In this document: positions 27,709 to 35,835 of the stretch, piece after piece
How positions within the stretch are numbered: position 1 is the first letter of the stretch
Layout of the letters: each line of letters begins with the position of its first letter
DNA from: Dethiosulfovibrio faecalis
Lineage (GTDB): Bacteria; Synergistota; Synergistia; Synergistales; Dethiosulfovibrionaceae
Direction: 5' to 3'
DNA: 57,415 bases
NCBI RefSeq assembly: GCF_021568795.1
Contig: NZ_JAKGUE010000005.1
Location: 79,089 to 136,503, forward strand
Position numbers and translations under genes: made by a program
The notes under the pieces: generated by a model
Databases searched by the model: none
The model's input: only the letters and a program-made list of their open reading frames with translations
Told to the model about the DNA's origin: nothing

Positions 27709-29805
27709 CAAAAACCTCAAAGCTTCCTCGAAGCGATATTCCTCTATCATCACGCCTATCATCTCTGCATCCTCCTGGGACAGATCACCTCGATCGACCA
27801 TCTCCTCGAGAGCCAACCTGGACTCTCTCGGTCGATGTCCCGCAAGGGATTCCTCGAGAGAGTAGACCATATGGGGTACCTTCGGTTCCCCCTTCCGACC
27901 GGAATCCTCCAACCCCGACTCGGCCCTCTTGAGATCGCTACCACAGTATTCCTCCTTGAAGAGAGGCAAATACATAGAAACTATGGTTCCCTTTCTTTCC
28001 TCCGTCTCCATGGAAAAACCTCCACCGTGGGACCGAACTATACCGAAGACCTCCGGCAATCCCATACCGATCGAGTTCATCTTGGTGGAGAAGAAAGGCT
28101 CCATTATCCTGGAGAGATCGCTTCTGCGAATTCCCGAACCGTGATCCTCCACCGATATGCGGATGAAATCGCCCGGTGAGGGATCTCCCAACAGTTCCGC
28201 GCAGCTTTCCTCGTCCAGACGGGCAAAACCGGTGTAGACTGTGACGACGTCGCCTTCGGGATCGGCCTCCTTGGCGTTCAAAATCAAATTCATGAACGCA
28301 TTGTACAGCTGCCCCTCGTCGCCCAGCACTCGACCGATAGGGGCCTTCAGATACAGCTTGACCTTGGGGCCATCTTCAAATCCGTGGGAAAAAAGGCCTT
28401 GCAGCTTCAATAAAACATCGTGTACGTCCACCGGGCAGAAATCCACGTCTCCCTTTTTGGAAAACGCCAGAAGCTTCCTTATGAGCGACAAGGCCCGTTC
28501 GGAAACGTCGAGAATCCTGCTCCCTATGATCCTGGCCGAGGGATCGCTGGAATCCTCTCGAAGGGTCTCGCCGTAGCCGGAGACGGCCTGAAAATAGGCA
28601 ACGAAATCGTTGGCGATCCCACCGGTGAGCTCTCCCAGAGAACGGAGCTTCTCCGTCTGTCGGATAAGCCTCTCCAGCCGTCTCTCCTCCGTAACATCCC
28701 TGATCAAAAGGGCGAACTGCCCCTCTTCCGGCGAGAACACCACCATGTCCCAGACCGTTCCCTTTTCGATAGAGGAATGGACGAACCTCTTAGACTCTCC
28801 CGAGGCGGCTACCGAATGATACAGATCGAAAAGAAGAAAATCCTCGCCGGGAAACAGCTCCAAGGCGGTTTTTCCCACGAGTTCCTTCTTTTCTTTACCG
28901 GTCAGCTTCTCGTAGGCCCGATTGACCTCCAGCAGCCTGTAGTTCCACGGCTTGCCCTCTTCGTCCGTCATTATCTCGTTGAGGGACATGGCGTCCACCA
29001 GATTATCGAACAGCGATTCGTATCTTTTCTCGGCAAATCGCACCCTGCTGGAGGCCCTGACTTTATCCGAAAGATCCCTAACGACCGTCATCACGACGGG
29101 GTAATCCCACAGGGGGATGACCCTGGCCGATAACTCCGCCGGAAAGATCCGGCCGTCCTTTCTCAACAGATTCAGAGTAAGCAGCAGCTCCCCTTCGTCC
29201 AGGAGCCTGTCGAACATACCCTCCGCCTCGTCCCTGGAGCTGGAATCCACCATATCTATAACAGGACGACCGACCAGCTCCTCCATGGAGAAACCCAACA
29301 TACGGCAAAAACCGTCGTTTACCTCCGATATCCTATTCGGCATGCTCGAGCGAATGGTACCGCTTATGAAAGCACCGTCGCCCATGGAGTTGAAAAGCTG
29401 CCAGTATTTCTTCTCGCTCTCCCAATGAGACTCCTCCGCCCTCTTTCTCATGGAGATGTCCCTCAGGAACATAAGGGTTCCTCCCGCCCCATCCGGTTTC
29501 ATCGGAAATATCTCTATGTCCACCGGAGCCGAAGATCCGTCCTTTCTAAGGAGCCTCTCCTCCCCCACCACTATATGCCTGGTGGCGGCGTTGGGGATCC
29601 TATCCCGGATAACGGCCCTGTCGTCGGGATGTATAAGGTCGATCAGGGGACGACCGACTATGGCTTCCTGATCCTCGTAGCCGAGGATGCTGACGGCCTT
29701 TCTATTGGCGAACGATACCCCGTCGCCATCGTAGACCAACAGCCCGTAGAGTACCGAATCCAGTATGGAAAGACACATCTCGCCTTGGGGGAAAGGCAGC
29801 ACCAT
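27688..29805 (-). CDS. PAS-rich histidine kinase-like protein lacking the phospho-acceptor histidine
   Basis: A 705-residue soluble protein with at least three PAS domains (about 10-115, 135-240, 265-370), then a HisKA-like dimer helix (about 375-440) and a HATPase domain (about 490-600). ATP-site motifs are intact: FMNLILNAKEA (N box), VEDHGSGIRR (G1) and GMGLPEVFGIV (G2). The dimer helix reads LTGGIANDF where related kinases have GGIAHDF: the phosphorylated histidine is replaced by asparagine at residue 399 (codon 28609-28611). About 100 residues with no clear domain end the protein. No response regulator or other partner is next to it. It has no transmembrane segment, so it would sense an intracellular signal. 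Confidence 0.84.
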   Translation of the reverse strand: MVLPFPQGEMCLSILDSVLYGLLVYDGDGVSFANRKAVSILGYEDQEAIVGRPLIDLIHPDDRAVIRDRIPNAATRHIVVGEERLLRKDGSSAPVDIEIFPMKPDGAGGTLMFLRDISMRKRAEESHWESEKKYWQLFNSMGDGAFISGTIRSSMPNRISEVNDGFCRMLGFSMEELVGRPVIDMVDSSSRDEAEGMFDRLLDEGELLLTLNLLRKDGRIFPAELSARVIPLWDYPVVMTVVRDLSDKVRASSRVRFAEKRYESLFDNLVDAMSLNEIMTDEEGKPWNYRLLEVNRAYEKLTGKEKKELVGKTALELFPGEDFLLFDLYHSVAASGESKRFVHSSIEKGTVWDMVVFSPEEGQFALLIRDVTEERRLERLIRQTEKLRSLGELTGGIANDFVAYFQAVSGYGETLREDSSDPSARIIGSRILDVSERALSLIRKLLAFSKKGDVDFCPVDVHDVLLKLQGLFSHGFEDGPKVKLYLKAPIGRVLGDEGQLYNAFMNLILNAKEADPEGDVVTVYTGFARLDEESCAELLGDPSPGDFIRISVEDHGSGIRRSDLSRIMEPFFSTKMNSIGMGLPEVFGIVRSHGGGFSMETEERKGTIVSMYLPLFKEEYCGSDLKRAESGLEDSGRKGEPKVPHMVYSLEESLAGHRPRESRLALEEMVDRGDLSQEDAEMIGVMIEEYRFEEALRFLNEECGE

Positions 29806-29860
29806 CTGGAGACCTCCTTTTTTTACAAAAGTTCAATCCAATATTTTTTATGAATAAGGG

Positions 29861-29889
29861 TTGACAGGTTCACGGCCGAGGTATATCAT
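29861..29889 (+). promoter_or_regulatory. Promoter of the 49-residue repeat protein gene
   Basis: TTGACA (29861-29866), 17 bases, TATCAT (29884-29889). It lies about 55 bases before the ATG, and an ideal -35 suggests strong expression. Confidence 0.6.
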
Positions 29890-29943
29890 AAACTCAACTT
29901 CAAGAACGACACCAAAATAAACTATACTAAGGAGGAACGGACC

Positions 29944-30093
29944 ATGTGGAACAAGGACGACTGCGGGAACTGGTATCCCCTGATGAGCTCGGTAACCGAG
30001 ATCGAATCGACGTCTTCTCTGTGGGACAAGGACAGCGAGGGGAACTGGTATCTCCGAAGAGTCGTCCAGGAAAACACCGTTTCGGTTCACTGA
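29944..30093 (+). CDS. Small protein with two W-x-K-D-x2-G-N-W-Y repeats
   Basis: A 49-residue reading frame with its own promoter (29861-29889), a GGAGG ribosome-binding site eight bases before the ATG, and an intrinsic terminator right after the stop. Two similar motifs are seen: WNKDDCGNWY (2-11) and WDKDSEGNWY (27-36), joined by a serine/threonine-rich linker. The repeats recall short tryptophan-rich beta-hairpins that bind carbohydrates or other ligands, but no family is recognised. No signal peptide, one cysteine (C7). The complete monocistronic context is the main evidence that it is a gene. Confidence 0.68.
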   Translation: MWNKDDCGNWYPLMSSVTEIESTSSLWDKDSEGNWYLRRVVQENTVSVH

Positions 30094-30113
30094 TCCGTAA
30101 AAACATAAACGCA

Positions 30114-30145
30114 GGACGGGGCCTTTAAAGGTCCCGTCCTTTTTT
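30114..30145 (+). terminator. Terminator after the small repeat protein gene
   Basis: GGACGGG-GCCTTTAAAGGT-CCCGTCC followed by TTTTTT, overlapping the stop of the convergent RNase H gene. Confidence 0.85.
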
Positions 30146-30732
30146 CAGGGCGCGAACCCCGCGTCTCTACAGATTTTAAGGTGAACACAGTCGCCTCTGG
30201 AGGCGAACTCCTCGCAGCTGCACCGAAGACGAGGCAGATCTACGAAATACCGTCCATCTCCGTCGGAGAAGACGACTATCTCCACCACCGCCTGCCGAGG
30301 AATCTCGTCCTTCCCGGAGAACAGGTCGTCCGAGGGAGCCAGGCCGTCCATGGCGAGGTTGGCCATGCGGTCCGCCTCGGAGTTATCCTTCCTGGGAACC
30401 CAGCGGAACCTCACCGACAGGCCCTTAGCCAATGCGTTGAACTCCTCGGCCAGAACGCCCAGCCTCGGTTCCTTTATCTTCCAGGCTCCCGAGAGCTGGT
30501 TGATCACCAGCTTGCTGTCCCCGCAGAGCTCTATCTCGCTCAAGCCACGACGAAGCACCTCTTTAAGGGCCAAGATGGCCGCCATATATTCCGCCTCGTT
30601 GTTGGTCCTCTCTCCCAGGGGCTCTGCCCCCTTCCATACGAGACGTCCTCCGTCGTCGTACAGGGCCGCCCCCGCTCCGGCTACGCCGGGGTTGCCTCGA
30701 GAACCGCCGTCGAAATGGGCCTTCCAGACCAT
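30145..30732 (-). CDS. RNase HI with C-terminal SWIM-type zinc motif
   Basis: A 195-residue protein. Residues 1-130 are an RNase HI domain with the catalytic acids D8 (HFDGGSRGNPG), E48 (NNEAEY), D72 (GDSKLV) and D121 (ADRMANLA). It cuts the RNA strand of RNA-DNA hybrids. The tail (about 145-195) contains C171-x-C173-x8-C182-x-H184, exactly the CxCxnCxH pattern of SWIM zinc fingers, which bind nucleic acids or proteins. The usual bacterial domain of this type has an N-terminal hybrid-binding domain or none. It is one base from rlmN upstream and probably co-transcribed with it. Confidence 0.85.
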   Translation of the reverse strand: MVWKAHFDGGSRGNPGVAGAGAALYDDGGRLVWKGAEPLGERTNNEAEYMAAILALKEVLRRGLSEIELCGDSKLVINQLSGAWKIKEPRLGVLAEEFNALAKGLSVRFRWVPRKDNSEADRMANLAMDGLAPSDDLFSGKDEIPRQAVVEIVVFSDGDGRYFVDLPRLRCSCEEFASRGDCVHLKICRDAGFAP

Positions 30733-30733
30733 C

Positions 30734-31759
30734 TCAGCCTCTCTTGCCTCTGAGCTGTCCGCAGGCGGCGTCTATATCCGTTCCCTTTTCCTTCCTCAGC
30801 TCGACCTCCAGCCCCAATTCTCTCAAGGTCGCCATAAAGGGGTTTATCCGGCTGGCCGAGGGTCTGCCGTAACGGTCCACCACCGGGTTGTAGGGGATCA
30901 GGTTTATGTAAACATCCAGATCGGACAGAAGAGCCGCGATCTCGTAGGCCATGGAGGGCTCGTCGTTGATCCTCTTGAGCAGGACGTACTCCACGGTGAT
31001 CCTGTTGCCGGTCTTTTTCTGGAACTCCTGAAGGGCCTCTATCACCTGCCCCAGAGGGTAACGCTCGTTGACCGGCATGAGCTTCGAGCGAATTTCGTCG
31101 TTCGGAGCGTGCAGAGAAAAGGAGAGTCTAACGTCGAGCCCCGAATCGGCCAAGGCCAGAATGCCCGGAACTACCCCTGAGGTCGATATGGTTATCCTCC
31201 TGATCCCCATTCCCCTCATCTTGGGATGGTTAAGGATTTCGATGGCCTTCTTTACGTTCTCCCAGTTGAGCAAAGGCTCTCCCATTCCCATGAAGACTAT
31301 GTTCTTTATGTCCTGCCCCAGCCAGGATTCCATCGCCAGGAAATGCCCCACTATCTCTCCCACGGTGAGGTTCCGAACGAAACCCTGTCTTCCGGTAGCG
31401 CAGAAATCGCACCGGAGAGGGCATCCTACCTGGGTGGAGAGACAGGCGGTATGGTGGTTGCCGTGGTCCATCAGGACCGACTCCACCTCCTGACCGTCGA
31501 GAAAACGCCACAGAAACTTTACCGTTCCGTCCGAAGATTTCTGGACATCCACGGCGAAGGGCGGCTGAACGTACAGATGCCCCTCCAGCTTCGAACGAAG
31601 TTCCTTGGAGAGGTTCGTCATTCTGTGTATATCGAAAACCTTTTTCCCGTATATCCATTGACAGAGCTGATCCGCTCTGTAAGACGGCTCTCCCGTCTCG
31701 TCGACGAAATTCCGCCACTCATCGTAATTGAACTCTAGACCGTAGGTCATATCCGACAT
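30734..31759 (-). CDS. rlmN: 23S rRNA (adenine-C2)-methyltransferase RlmN
   Basis: A 341-residue radical SAM enzyme that methylates A2503 of 23S rRNA and A37 of some tRNAs. The radical SAM cysteines are C113, C117 and C120 in GCPLRCDFCATG; the methyl-carrying cysteine near the C-terminus is in DAACGQLRG. FMGMGEPLLN and SFSLHAPNDEIRS are also typical. The ATG at 31759 has GGAGG seven bases upstream; the frame is open 14 codons further upstream but without a ribosome-binding site. First gene of an operon with the RNase H gene. Confidence 0.95.
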   Translation of the reverse strand: MSDMTYGLEFNYDEWRNFVDETGEPSYRADQLCQWIYGKKVFDIHRMTNLSKELRSKLEGHLYVQPPFAVDVQKSSDGTVKFLWRFLDGQEVESVLMDHGNHHTACLSTQVGCPLRCDFCATGRQGFVRNLTVGEIVGHFLAMESWLGQDIKNIVFMGMGEPLLNWENVKKAIEILNHPKMRGMGIRRITISTSGVVPGILALADSGLDVRLSFSLHAPNDEIRSKLMPVNERYPLGQVIEALQEFQKKTGNRITVEYVLLKRINDEPSMAYEIAALLSDLDVYINLIPYNPVVDRYGRPSASRINPFMATLRELGLEVELRKEKGTDIDAACGQLRGKRG

Positions 31760-31918
31760 GGTGTTCCTCCTCAAAAAATAAACCTCTGTATGCCTCCCCA
31801 TTGTAACCTACATGGACAAAAGATAGCGATAAAAAAACGATCCCGTTGCAAAAACCCTACCGGCATGCTATGAATAGTGGGATAGATTTACGATGAAAAG
31901 AGAGGTGACCTTTACGAT

Positions 31919-32728
31919 ATGGAAAGCTTCGTTCTGCTGCATCCGGTACTTCAGGCGCTTATAGGGACCCTCTTCACCTGGGGAATGACCGCCGCCGGAT
32001 CCGGGATGGTGTACGTAAGCAAGGAACCGGGGCAAAAGACCCTGGACGTCATGCTGGGCTTCGCGGCTGGAGTGATGATAGCAGCCAGCTACTGGTCCCT
32101 TCTGGCTCCGGCCATAGAGATGTCCGAGGAGATGGGGATTCCCGGCTGGCTTCCGGCAGCCATAGGCTTTCTGGCCGGAGGCGGCGCCCTGAGGCTGGTG
32201 GACCGATATCTGCCCCACCTCCACCTGGGACTTCCCACCAGCGAGGCCGAGGGCGTACATACCAGATGGAAGAGAACCACCCTGCTGGTACTGGCCATAA
32301 CCCTGCACAACATACCGGAAGGGCTCGCGGTTGGAGTAGGCTTCGGAGCCGTGGCCTACGGTCTGCCGTCGGCAAGCCTGGCCGGGGCAGTGGCCCTGGC
32401 GCTGGGAATAGGGATACAGAACTTTCCCGAGGGCATGGCGGTATCCCTGCCTCTCAGAAGGGAGGGGCTTTCTCAGGGGAAAAGCTTCATGTACGGCCAG
32501 CTATCCGGCGTGGTCGAGCCCATCGCAGGGGTGATCGGAGCCGCCATAGTGGGGATATCCAGGCCGATCCTTCCCTACGCTTTGGCCTTCGCCGCCGGAG
32601 CCATGATATTCGTTGTGGTAGAGGAGGTCATTCCGGAATCTCAACAGAGCGGAAACGGCGACCTCGCAACGATGGGAGTCATGCTGGGGTTCACCGTTAT
32701 GATGATCCTCGACGTGGCTTTGGGCTAG
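31919..32728 (+). CDS. ZIP family metal transporter
   Basis: A 269-residue ZIP (ZupT-like) transporter with about eight transmembrane segments, moving Zn2+ or other divalent cations into the cytoplasm. The two metal-site motifs are HNIPEGLAVG (TM4) and QNFPEGMAVS (TM5). A histidine-containing loop (YLPHLHLG) lies between TM3 and TM4. The next gene, an NlpC/P60 peptidase, begins four bases after the stop, so they may be co-transcribed. Metal specificity is not clear from sequence. Confidence 0.9.
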   Translation: MESFVLLHPVLQALIGTLFTWGMTAAGSGMVYVSKEPGQKTLDVMLGFAAGVMIAASYWSLLAPAIEMSEEMGIPGWLPAAIGFLAGGGALRLVDRYLPHLHLGLPTSEAEGVHTRWKRTTLLVLAITLHNIPEGLAVGVGFGAVAYGLPSASLAGAVALALGIGIQNFPEGMAVSLPLRREGLSQGKSFMYGQLSGVVEPIAGVIGAAIVGISRPILPYALAFAAGAMIFVVVEEVIPESQQSGNGDLATMGVMLGFTVMMILDVALG

Positions 32729-32732
32729 CAGG

Positions 32733-34052
32733 ATGAGGTTAAAAACCGTTCGATCGACCGCTGTGGCTATGGCCCTTCTGTGTCTCCAGCTCCCCGCCTG
32801 GGGACTCGGAGGCATAGAGGGGATACCACAGTCGCCCATATATCACGCCGTATCCCAGACGGACCGACCGATAATACCCAAAGAAATTCAGCAAAGACAG
32901 TACGAAAAGCTCAAAACGCGTTTTTACTCTCCCTGGGACCAGGACGAGCCGAGAGAGGCCAAAGAGGTTATACAATGGGCTCTGGACCGTTACTGTAGAG
33001 ACGGGATATACGGCGAAAACCTCTCCCCTCGCACCGACGAATGGAAAAAGAGGATGGCCGAGTCATGCCGGGTCGACTCGGTCGGAGAGCTGGGGACGAA
33101 GGCCATCTCCTTGAGGGAGACCTCCTTGAGACTGTTCCCTACGGGATCACCCGCCTTTCTGTCTCCCGACCTGCCGGGAGAGGGGTACCCCTTCGACTAC
33201 CTACAGAACAGCCTGGTCCACGGAGGAGAGCCTCTCTACCTGTCTCACCTCTCCGAAGACGGACTTTGGGGATGGTGCGACACGTCCTACGCCTCGGGAT
33301 GGGTGGACATGGCCGACCTGGCGACGGTGAACGACGAAATGGCGACGCGATGGAGATCCATGGAGCTGGCTGCGGTAGTGAGAGAAGACGTCGTTCTGGC
33401 ACATCGCGGTAGGTCGCTCTTCAAGGCCAAGATAGGGACTCTGCTGCCTATGAAATCCAGAGGGGCGACCACCGTCACGGTGGAGATTCCCATGACAGGA
33501 CCGGACGGGATAGCCTCGTCCGTCGAGCTGAGGGCGCCGATGACCTCCGTGTCCCCGACACCACTAAGCCCTACCGCCTGGAGTGCGGCGGCCCTGGCGG
33601 AGCAGTTGATGAACGAGATCTACGGCTGGGGAGGCTTTCTGAAAAACCGGGATTGCAGCGCCACCACCAGAGACCTTATGCTGCCTCTAGGCATCTGGCT
33701 GCCCAGAAACTCAAGTGCTCAGGCCAAGGAGGGCAAGGTCATATCCCTGGATGGACTATCTCGGCAGGAGAAGATAGATACGATCTCGAGAGAGGGAGTA
33801 CCGTTTTTCTCCCTGATAGGCCAGCCGGGACACATAATGCTCTACGTGGGAACCTACAGGGGAAAACCCTTGATACTTCACGACATGTGGGGAATAAGGA
33901 CCGAGAGAAAAGGCCGTGAGGGACGCTATATAGTGGGCAAAACCGTGATATCCACACTGGACCTGGGAGAGGACCTTCCGGACCACGCCCCGGGCAAACT
34001 GATACTGGACCGAATCGACAGATTGACGATTCCATGGCTCCCCGAAACATAA
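32733..34052 (+). CDS. NlpC/P60 family peptidase with SH3-like domains
   Basis: A 439-residue exported cell-wall hydrolase. Signal peptide at residues 1-27. The middle (about 130-270) resembles the tandem SH3-type domains of NlpC/P60 proteins, with LWGWCDTSYASGWVD typical of a bacterial SH3b. The catalytic domain follows (about 285-430): cysteine in RDCSATTRD, histidine in GQPGHIMLYVG, and a further polar residue in ILHDMWG. Such enzymes cleave D-glutamyl-meso-diaminopimelate bonds in peptidoglycan peptides. It follows the ZIP gene closely. Confidence 0.86.
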   Translation: MRLKTVRSTAVAMALLCLQLPAWGLGGIEGIPQSPIYHAVSQTDRPIIPKEIQQRQYEKLKTRFYSPWDQDEPREAKEVIQWALDRYCRDGIYGENLSPRTDEWKKRMAESCRVDSVGELGTKAISLRETSLRLFPTGSPAFLSPDLPGEGYPFDYLQNSLVHGGEPLYLSHLSEDGLWGWCDTSYASGWVDMADLATVNDEMATRWRSMELAAVVREDVVLAHRGRSLFKAKIGTLLPMKSRGATTVTVEIPMTGPDGIASSVELRAPMTSVSPTPLSPTAWSAAALAEQLMNEIYGWGGFLKNRDCSATTRDLMLPLGIWLPRNSSAQAKEGKVISLDGLSRQEKIDTISREGVPFFSLIGQPGHIMLYVGTYRGKPLILHDMWGIRTERKGREGRYIVGKTVISTLDLGEDLPDHAPGKLILDRIDRLTIPWLPET

Positions 34053-34053
34053 G

Positions 34054-34082
34054 TTGACATTTTATCTCCAAGAAGATATAAA
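34054..34082 (+). promoter_or_regulatory. Promoter of the purine permease operon
   Basis: TTGACA (34054-34059), a spacer of exactly 17 bases, TATAAA (34077-34082): near-consensus sigma-70 elements, just after the preceding stop codon and upstream of GGAGGGAG and the ATG at 34121. Confidence 0.75.
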
Positions 34083-34120
34083 GTAAGCCATATCGTTTTT
34101 GGAGGGAGTTGCTCACAACT

Positions 34121-35224
34121 ATGTTCACCGATTTACTCGCCGCTCTTGCGGTGGTAGTCAACGGAATACCTCAGGGGCTGTTGGCCCTCATGTTCGGCTT
34201 CGCCGCCCTACCGACGGCGTTGGCCTTCGGGGTGGGAATAGCCGGGTCCCTTTACTTCAACTCGGTAGCCACCATATCGTTCCAGGCCGAGACCATCACC
34301 CTGGCAGGCACCATGGGGAAGGATCTGTCCGAAAGGCTCAGCATGGTCTTCTGGGGAGCCTTGTTCCTGCTGATCCCGTCTATGCTGGGCATGAACGAAA
34401 AGATAGTCTCGGCGATAGGCCCTGTGGTGGTCAACTCCATGATGGCCGGGGTGGGCCTGATGTTGGCCAACGTGGCCATAGACCTCTTCTCGTCGGAACG
34501 CTGGTCCGGTTCGGCCTCGGTAGCCGTGGCCCTCGTGGTGTGGTTCCTGACCAAAGATTTAGCCAGGACAATCATCGTGTCAGTCCTGGCCTCGACGCTT
34601 CTGTACAACTACCTGCTGAGATGCAGGGGGATGGACCTGGACGTTCACGTGATAGACGGGGCAAACGAGAAGTTCCGCTTCGGCATGGTCAAGTGGGATA
34701 TATGGCGCCATCCCAGGATACTCTACGGAGCCCTGGCCATGGCCTGCCTCAACATAGGGGCCAACATCTCCTTCGGAAAGATAACCGGCAGCATAGCAGG
34801 GGTCGGCACCGACATAGATCACCTGGCCATCTACTCCAGCCTCGCCGACATGGCCTCCACCCTGTTCGGAGGGGCTCCGGTGGAGTCCATCATATCCGGA
34901 ACCGCCACTGCTCCGAACCCGGTTAGATCGTCTGTCATGATGATGGCCATAATGGCCGCCCTGCTGCTGTTCAAGCTGCTGCCCACCATAGGACGGTACG
35001 TGCACCGCTCGTCCATCGCCGGCTTTCTGCTGGTGCTGGGGGTGTTCGTGACCTTCTCCACCAACATGGCCGCAGCGGTATCTCTGGTTCCGGATTTCCA
35101 GGGCCCCTTCGGCATGACCCCCTGGGGAATGGTGATCGGAGCTACCGTGTTCGCCTCGGCCAGATGGAATCCCTTCTTCGGATTGCTGGCGGGAGTGGCG
35201 GTAAGACTGGCCTTCGGGATATAG
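34121..35224 (+). CDS. NCS2/AzgA-like purine permease
   Basis: About 367 residues, almost all membrane-embedded, resembling the AzgA (adenine/guanine/hypoxanthine) side of the NCS2 family. The TTG at 34109 sits against the ribosome-binding site, so the ATG at 34121 (about 12 bases from GGAGGGAG) is preferred, though the spacing is long. The next gene, four bases after the stop plus a short gap, is a purine-type phosphoribosyltransferase, which supports uptake of a nucleobase followed by its conversion to a nucleotide. It is shorter than canonical AzgA (about 430) and NCS2 motifs are weak, so the substrate is inferred from context. Confidence 0.72.
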   Translation: MFTDLLAALAVVVNGIPQGLLALMFGFAALPTALAFGVGIAGSLYFNSVATISFQAETITLAGTMGKDLSERLSMVFWGALFLLIPSMLGMNEKIVSAIGPVVVNSMMAGVGLMLANVAIDLFSSERWSGSASVAVALVVWFLTKDLARTIIVSVLASTLLYNYLLRCRGMDLDVHVIDGANEKFRFGMVKWDIWRHPRILYGALAMACLNIGANISFGKITGSIAGVGTDIDHLAIYSSLADMASTLFGGAPVESIISGTATAPNPVRSSVMMMAIMAALLLFKLLPTIGRYVHRSSIAGFLLVLGVFVTFSTNMAAAVSLVPDFQGPFGMTPWGMVIGATVFASARWNPFFGLLAGVAVRLAFGI

Positions 35225-35237
35225 GAGGGTGGATTCG

Positions 35238-35786
35238 ATGGACTTTTACGAACTACACCTGGCGGGACTGGTCAGGCGACTGCCCAAGGTAGCGATCTCG
35301 AAGAACCTGTCCATAGCGTCTTTCGTGATGATGGGAGATACGGAACTGGTGGAACGATGCGCCGAGAAGCTGACCGAAAAGCTGGGCGATACATCCCTGG
35401 ACGCACTGGTCTGCCCCGAGGCGAAGGCGATTCCCCTGACCCACGCCATGGCCAGGATCATGAAGCTTAACTACGTCGTCATAAGGAAATCGGTGAAGGG
35501 CTACATGGTGGAGCCTCTGGTCGAGACGGTGAGATCGATAACCACCACAGAAGAACAGACCCTCGTCATGGACGGATCGGACGTGGCCAAGATAAGAGGG
35601 AGAAAGGTGTGTCTGGTGGACGACGTGGTGTCCACAGGGGCGTCTCTCCGATCGGCCAGACAGATACTCGACAGGGCCGGAGCCATAACGGTGGCTCAGG
35701 CAGCGCCTCTGCTCGAGGAGGGAGGTCACGACGGAGAAGGAGTGACCTTCTTGGAGACTCTGCCGGTATTCCCCACGGGAAAATAG
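35238..35786 (+). CDS. Purine-type phosphoribosyltransferase
   Basis: A 182-residue type I PRTase. The PRPP-binding loop is VCLVDDVVSTGASL, with the two acidic residues. A catalytic-site pattern VCPEAKAIPLTHAMARIM also appears, like adenine/xanthine PRTases (Apt/Xpt). The chosen ATG at 35238 has GGAGGG eight bases upstream. It is downstream of the purine permease and ahead of a strong terminator, so the two form a salvage operon. Which base is used is not determined. Confidence 0.85.
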   Translation: MDFYELHLAGLVRRLPKVAISKNLSIASFVMMGDTELVERCAEKLTEKLGDTSLDALVCPEAKAIPLTHAMARIMKLNYVVIRKSVKGYMVEPLVETVRSITTTEEQTLVMDGSDVAKIRGRKVCLVDDVVSTGASLRSARQILDRAGAITVAQAAPLLEEGGHDGEGVTFLETLPVFPTGK

Positions 35787-35801
35787 ATCGACCGATAGAC
35801 A

Positions 35802-35835
35802 GGAGGGACCCACGATCGGGTCCCTCCTTTTTTTT
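35802..35835 (+). terminator. Terminator of the purine salvage operon
   Basis: GGAGGGACCC-ACGATC-GGGTCCCTCC followed by eight T residues: a textbook intrinsic terminator that meets the convergent MBL gene's stop. Confidence 0.92.

Noticed and set aside
29848-30090. An 80-codon frame on the minus strand across the 49-residue gene
   Set aside because: No ribosome-binding site and no family; the plus strand has promoter, ribosome-binding site, repeat motif and terminator in the same stretch.
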